Below are positions 59,601 through 64,000 of a DNA stretch of 64,000 nucleotides, piece after piece (within the stretch, counting starts at the first letter, position 1; each line of letters opens with the position of its first letter). Both the position numbers and the translations under genes were made by a program. The notes beneath the pieces were generated by a model. The model was not told the origin of the DNA and did no database searches. It saw only the letters and a program-made list of their open reading frames with translations. Source of the DNA: Cryptomeria japonica (Eukaryota > Streptophyta > Pinopsida > Cupressales > Cupressaceae); the NCBI RefSeq assembly GCF_030272615.1, contig NC_081411.1, forward strand, positions 40,723,140-40,787,139, read 5' to 3'.

Positions 59601-60133
59601 TCCTAAAGAAAACAGTGAATGATGTAGGCAAAGAATAGCATATACAACTCAATCCAGCACTTTGGGCATATAGAACTAGCATCCGCACACCTATAGGAGC
59701 AACACCTTTCTCATTGGTCTATGGATTAGAAGCTATTTTACCACTAGAGGTAGAAATTTCATCTCTCAAAGTCTCTCTAAAAGGCTTAATCCCAGATGAA
59801 GAGTATCGAGTCAACCGACTACAAGAACTGGAACTCTTAGATGAAAGACGTTAGCATGCTTATACTCATCTCAAAGCATATCAGCAACGCATGTGCAGAA
59901 GCTACAATCACAAGGTCATTCCTCGAAATTTCAAAGTTGGTGATCTAGTACTCAAGGAAAATCCTAGAAATCAGCAAGATCGAGAAAAGAAAGGGAAATT
60001 TGAACCTAACTGGTTAGGTCCCTATGTCATCATATTAGTCTATGGATCAGGTGCTTATCAGCTAACAACTTCAGAAGGAGATGTGCTCGACGAACCAACT
60101 AACAACATTCATCTAACGAAATACTACACTTGA
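56627..60133 (+). pseudogene. Tat pol of copy B
   Basis: RT with YVDDLL (about 57516), first RNase H, second RNase H (YFDGS, NVAEYE, YGDSQLV) and integrase (WGLDLVG, ITDNG) to the stop at 60131. Copy B shows the natural C-terminus, HLTKYYT, that copy A lost to the solo LTR. Damage: TGA 57765, TAA about 58008, TGA about 58208, a frameshift near 58420, TAA 58934, TAG about 59143, TGA 59474, TAG 59636 and TAG near 59852. Several fall where copy A has CGA, CAG, CAA or TGG. The integrase Glu motif reads QAKES instead of QAEAS. Confidence 0.9.
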
Positions 60134-61401
60134 GTAGTCTAATGCACGGAAAAAGTAAAAAACAATCAAAAAAATAAAAAAATCAAGGAAAAGCAAATAA
60201 AAAGGTACAATAAAAGCAACTGGTGAAAACATGGTAACAAGTGCTATTATGAAAGGACAACTCCTTTATCTATATCCATATCCTTATCTCCATAGTAAAG
60301 CACTATCAACCATCACCCGACACTTTAGCAAACATCCATTCAGGACATACTTAGCGTAGTCAGTATCCTGATTTATCCATATATCCTTTCACCACACTTT
60401 ACCATGGCTTGGTAATCACTGTACATATCCACATCGAGAGGTACACTTAGCTAGGGGCAATATTCATCAACACTTGCAACATGTTCAAGCCATCAAAACT
60501 AGTTGCAAACTCAGAACATCATGTCCAACAAAGCACAAACTTACACAAACCCAAATCAAAACATCGATCGATAACAGATTCACAAGAGAAATACGATGGA
60601 TGATTTTCTGAAGTACCAACTATTGCATTTTGCATAAAGTCTTGACTATTTTTGCATTTAGCTTTTTGAATTATTGGATTCTCTAAATTTTCTCAACAAT
60701 GCTTCCAAGCTAGAGAACATCGAGAAACTCCAATATTTTTCTTAGTCTTCTGTCTGTGAGGCGATCATTTGTAATGTGTAAATACTTGTCTTGAGACGTG
60801 ATACAACAAATATCACTAAAGACATGATTCCACTTTACGCATACAAATGGTTTAATCTTGTCTGTTTATACGCAATCCGCACTCTAGTTGTCCTGGTTCA
60901 ATTATACCTTGACGCTTGTCCTATCTTGCAAAATCAAAACATCATGTAAATTTTTCTGAGGTCATCATGGTTTAATTATACCATTATGCTTGTATAAATT
61001 TTCAACATATCCAAAAATCAATCCATGCTCAATGATGATACATATATCGAAAGCAAATAAACATGTGGTTATATCGGACGACAAATGCAGACAAAGGGTG
61101 CTCCAAAAACAATTAGTTGCATGTCATTTTACAATTAGTTGCATATCATTTTACAATTAGTTGCATATCATAATCATTCATCTCATTTTCAAGATACATC
61201 ATCATACATCATATCATCTATCTAAGTATTGCATCATCATAGAATAAAGTAAAAACATATAGAAAATGCATCCATAACGCATCACATGATCAAAGAAAAT
61301 GGTGTCATATATATATATATATATAAAATGATCAAAATGTACAATATATGTCATGTCTTGGCCAAATACAATGATCAAAAATACAATAGAGACAACGTCT
61401 C
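60134..61401. other. Spacer between integrase and antisense PMD gene, copy B
   Basis: Collinear with 12900-14213. Three 24-bp units of ACAATTAGTTGCATATCATT type at about 61112-61175 (two in copy A), and (TA)n near 61308. No gene seen. Confidence 0.65.
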
Positions 61402-63315
61402 TTAAGTATGACTATCTCCTAAAGGAGATGGTCTCATCGCATAAGTCCCAGCCCCTGGATCTCTAGGTGGATCATGTCTCGGTGTCCCTATCATGCCTCT
61501 GCTCTCTGACTGCGATCCCGTCTCTTGAGATTGACTTGATCTTGACTGCGTAAAACTCTGCACTCGACGCTCCCTGGGCACCACAACCTCATAATGACGA
61601 TGGTAGTACTCCACCTCCTGGGCTCTCAAGGCTAGCTCTCTCAAGGTGTCCCTCATCGGCCCACCTGCTGCTGCGAGCTACGAGCTCCTACGCTCGACCC
61701 TGTCACTCTATCTTAGTGTCACGCTTAGTGGTCAACTGTGTAATCTGACGCTGATGCACTAATAGTTGTGCTTGCAGCTGCTGCACTGTCACCTGTAAGG
61801 TCCTAATCTGGGCGTCCTCCACATGAGTCGGAACCCGGACCCATAGGGGTACCTATGAAGGGGTACCCCCTATCCCTCTACTTTTCCTCGGTGCTGGTGG
61901 AGGTAGAACATTAGTCCTCCTCCTCTGGGTTGGCCGTCTCACCTCGTCAGTCCCTCCCACTGCTGCTATCACCTCTCCCACCATCCCCTCACCCCCTGCT
62001 CCAATCGCCAACCCTCCTCTACCTCTATCCATCACAGCTCGTCGAACTGCTCTCTCCACTCCTCTATCACCCCTATCTCTACCTCTGTCTCCTCTCCTAC
62101 CCCAACCTCCTCCACCTCCTCCCTCATCCCCATCTCCCCCTCCCTCATCCTCATCATCATCAAAAGCAGGTCGCATCTCCGCTGGATCCAATATCCTCAC
62201 CACGGCACGAGCTACAAATAGTCTAGCAAACTCATCCGTCATCCCATCATCCAAAATCTCTAGGGCATAATCCCATATTTGGCTCGCTAGCTGCACAAAC
62301 TCCTCCACGCCGCCACACTGTCAATAGTCGGACCCCAATCTGGTATGTCCTGCCTTTGACACACATACAAACAGGTCCCCTATGGTATCCCCTGCTGTCG
62401 ACCAAACTACCACAAAACTCTCGTAACAAAAAATCTCTCAATCACAAAGGGGGTCCTCCCTATCAAAAATTGGGTCATAAAGACATATGGCATCTCCAGC
62501 CCATCCTCAGCCCAAACCTCGCAACCTATATACCGTCACCATATGACCGTATCAATATCATCCAACACCCTCCTCCAATGCTCTAGTTTGCCCAGCTTCC
62601 GCTGGACAACTAACCCCATGTATCCATATGCATAGGCACGTCCAACTGGCCTATCTTTGTCCACCAGTGGCCTAGCTGCAGGAATGTGCTCCCAACACCA
62701 TACATGTAGAAGTGTAACGCCAGTTGATAAATTGTCGTAACCCAGGTATACTATCTCGTGCAAGTCCCTATACAAATGGGCTAGCATAGCCGATCCCCAT
62801 GCGAACCTGCGGCCTTGTGTAACCATCTCCTCTAGTACTAGTCCCCATCTCATAGATAGTCCCTTCGACCTGCAGTCGGGACATAAGAAACCACCTACAA
62901 AACCTACCAGTACTGATGGAAGAGGCACATAATCCAAATCCAGAAACTCTTGTGACGGAATCTCATACTCGCACACTGTATCATCGTGAAAAATTTGATG
63001 AAGTGCCTCTGTCCCACCCTCCTCTGACTACTCATAAGGTAGTAGTGCCCCTACTACAGGTATGTGCAGGATCCGGTAGCAATCCTCGGGGGTCACTATC
63101 ATCTCCCCCATGGCAAAATGGAAGGTGTTCATATCACTGTTCCATCTCTCTGCAAGCAATGTCAGTAAACCCTGGTTCACAGTGAATCGAGGCACATCCA
63201 ATAGGGAAGACAGGCTGCATCTCTCAATAATGTCCAAATCAGCCTGTGCCAACCGTGGTATCAATGCCCATGGTCTCAAGAACTGCTCGCATGACTGAAC
63301 TACTCCCAATCGCTC
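61402..63315 (-). pseudogene. Plant mobile domain protein gene, antisense in copy B (exon 2)
   Basis: Exon 2 starts at 63315 after TTGTTGTTTTGACAG and reads E-R-L-G-V-V-Q without the early stop of copy A. One frame runs about 335 codons with a few stops (TAG near 63028, where copy A reads Gln; TGA near 62534): PRFTVNQGLLTLLAERW, FHFAMGEMIVTPEDCYRIL, WGSAMLAHLYRDLHE, VWCWEHIPAARP. A shift near 62310 leads to the acidic and RG-rich part (61853-62308), then the SR-rich tail (61656-61402) ending GDSHT. Exon 1 and promoter lie beyond 64000. Copies A and B differ in their breaks, so the gene decayed separately in each. Confidence 0.8.
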
Positions 63316-64000
63316 CTGTCAAAACAACAAAACAAGTTCAATATCAATTCCTCATCAAAATAAAGATATCAAAATCAAAATCACATCATATCTATCCATA
63401 TCAACTTGTAACATAGCTCAAGTTTTCAAAAACCATATCAAACTTGTAACACAACTCAAGTCCCCATTTCACATCAACTTGTAACACAACTCAAGTTTCC
63501 AACCCATATCAACTTGTAAAACAACTCAAGTTCCACAATCATATCAGCTTGTAACACAAATTAGGCTCCACATATATTAACTTGAAGCAATGCACATCAA
63601 ATCAAGTTTATACCAAATCCACATCGATATCTATGGATAACTTAAAAAATCGCAAATAAAACCAAGTTATATCAACACTTATATTGAACAAACAATCAAA
63701 ACCATGACAACAAACACAGAAACGAAACATTTTACACCTATCCCAGCAAAACTGACCTTATCCTATCAATTTTCCTCACTCACAAATCATCCTATCTCGC
63801 AAAACCGACAACATGCCCTAACTAAATTTGGCTACGTGCTAGATTGACTCGATGCGCTAACCTATTTTCTCCACGCGCTATCCTATCTTCCCCACGTGCT
63901 AGATTAACTCTATGTGCTACCTATTTCTTCCCATGCGCTATCTAAGCTACCCTGGGCGCTAAACATATCTTATGCGCTAACCTATCCTTCGGCTACGCTA
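63316..64000 (-). other. Intron of antisense PMD gene, copy B (part)
   Basis: Contains the ACTTGTAA..ACTCAAGT tandem units (about 63403-63560) and, from 63830 to the window end, the GCGCTA array (about ten sites in 170 bp). Order and spacing match copy A's intron. Confidence 0.65.

Larger units (their letters stand above)
43068..64000 (+). mobile_element. Tat-lineage Ty3/Gypsy retrotransposon, copy B (3' end outside window)
   Basis: Same family and orientation as copy A. Order: 5' LTR, leader in three tandem promoter-PBS units (the third split by a solo LTR), leader with TAGCGC array, gag-pro, pol, spacer, antisense PMD gene. The 3' LTR lies beyond 64000. Five bases before the LTR are ATATC. 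Heavily mutated: more than fifteen in-frame stops and at least three frameshifts by hand translation. Confidence 0.9.

Overview
This is plant nuclear DNA: plant-type retrotransposons, a plant receptor kinase and primer-binding sites matching plant tRNAs. I infer a seed plant with a large, repeat-rich genome. A gymnosperm is plausible but not proven. One gene looks intact and host-functional: an intron-free minus-strand THESEUS1-like receptor kinase (CrRLK1L family, 844 aa) at 36998-39532. Nearly everything else is transposon-derived, mostly decayed.

Layout. 1-19193 is the 3' part of a plus-strand Tat-lineage Ty3/Gypsy retrotransposon (copy A). It has RT, two RNases H, integrase and a 3' LTR at 17711-19193. 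Two later insertions interrupt it: a complete gag-only LTR element on the minus strand (287-8124, TSD CGATG) and a solo LTR (11600-12863, TSD CATCC). 19194-36997 holds decayed repeats: a Pro/Ser-rich broken frame, a zinc-knuckle (LINE ORF1-like) remnant, a hAT-type transposase relic, a LINE 3' end, several tandem duplications and an (AT)36 tract. The THE1-like gene and its probable leader and promoter occupy about 36.99-40.82 kb, followed by AT-rich DNA. 43068-64000 is the 5' part of a second element of the same Tat family (copy B). Its promoter, U5, PBS and leader are present as three tandem units of about 1.9 kb, and a solo LTR of the gag-only family sits in the third.

Most interesting system. 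Both Tat copies carry, antisense between integrase and 3' LTR, a gene for a plant mobile domain (PMD) protein. In copy A this gene has its own TATA box (17338-17345), a 25-codon first exon (17264-17190), a consensus GTAAGT donor, a 1040-bp phase-0 intron and a second exon of about 645 codons with PMD, acidic, RG-rich and SR-rich parts. The intron carries a dense array of the short motif GCGCTA. The reverse complement of that motif (TAGCGC) is arrayed in the sense-strand 5' leader of copy B. An intron antisense to the genomic RNA would not be spliced out during retrotransposition, which explains its survival.

How the parts work together. In an intact Tat element the plus-strand LTR promoter would make genomic RNA for one gag-pro-pol polyprotein (gag, CHHC knuckle, protease, G-patch, RT, RNase H, second RNase H, integrase). 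The antisense unit would make the PMD protein. Both copies here are dead: stops (often CGA, CAG or TGG to stop, the pattern left by cytosine methylation) and frameshifts are common. The gag-only element has no RT or integrase and would depend on enzymes from elsewhere.
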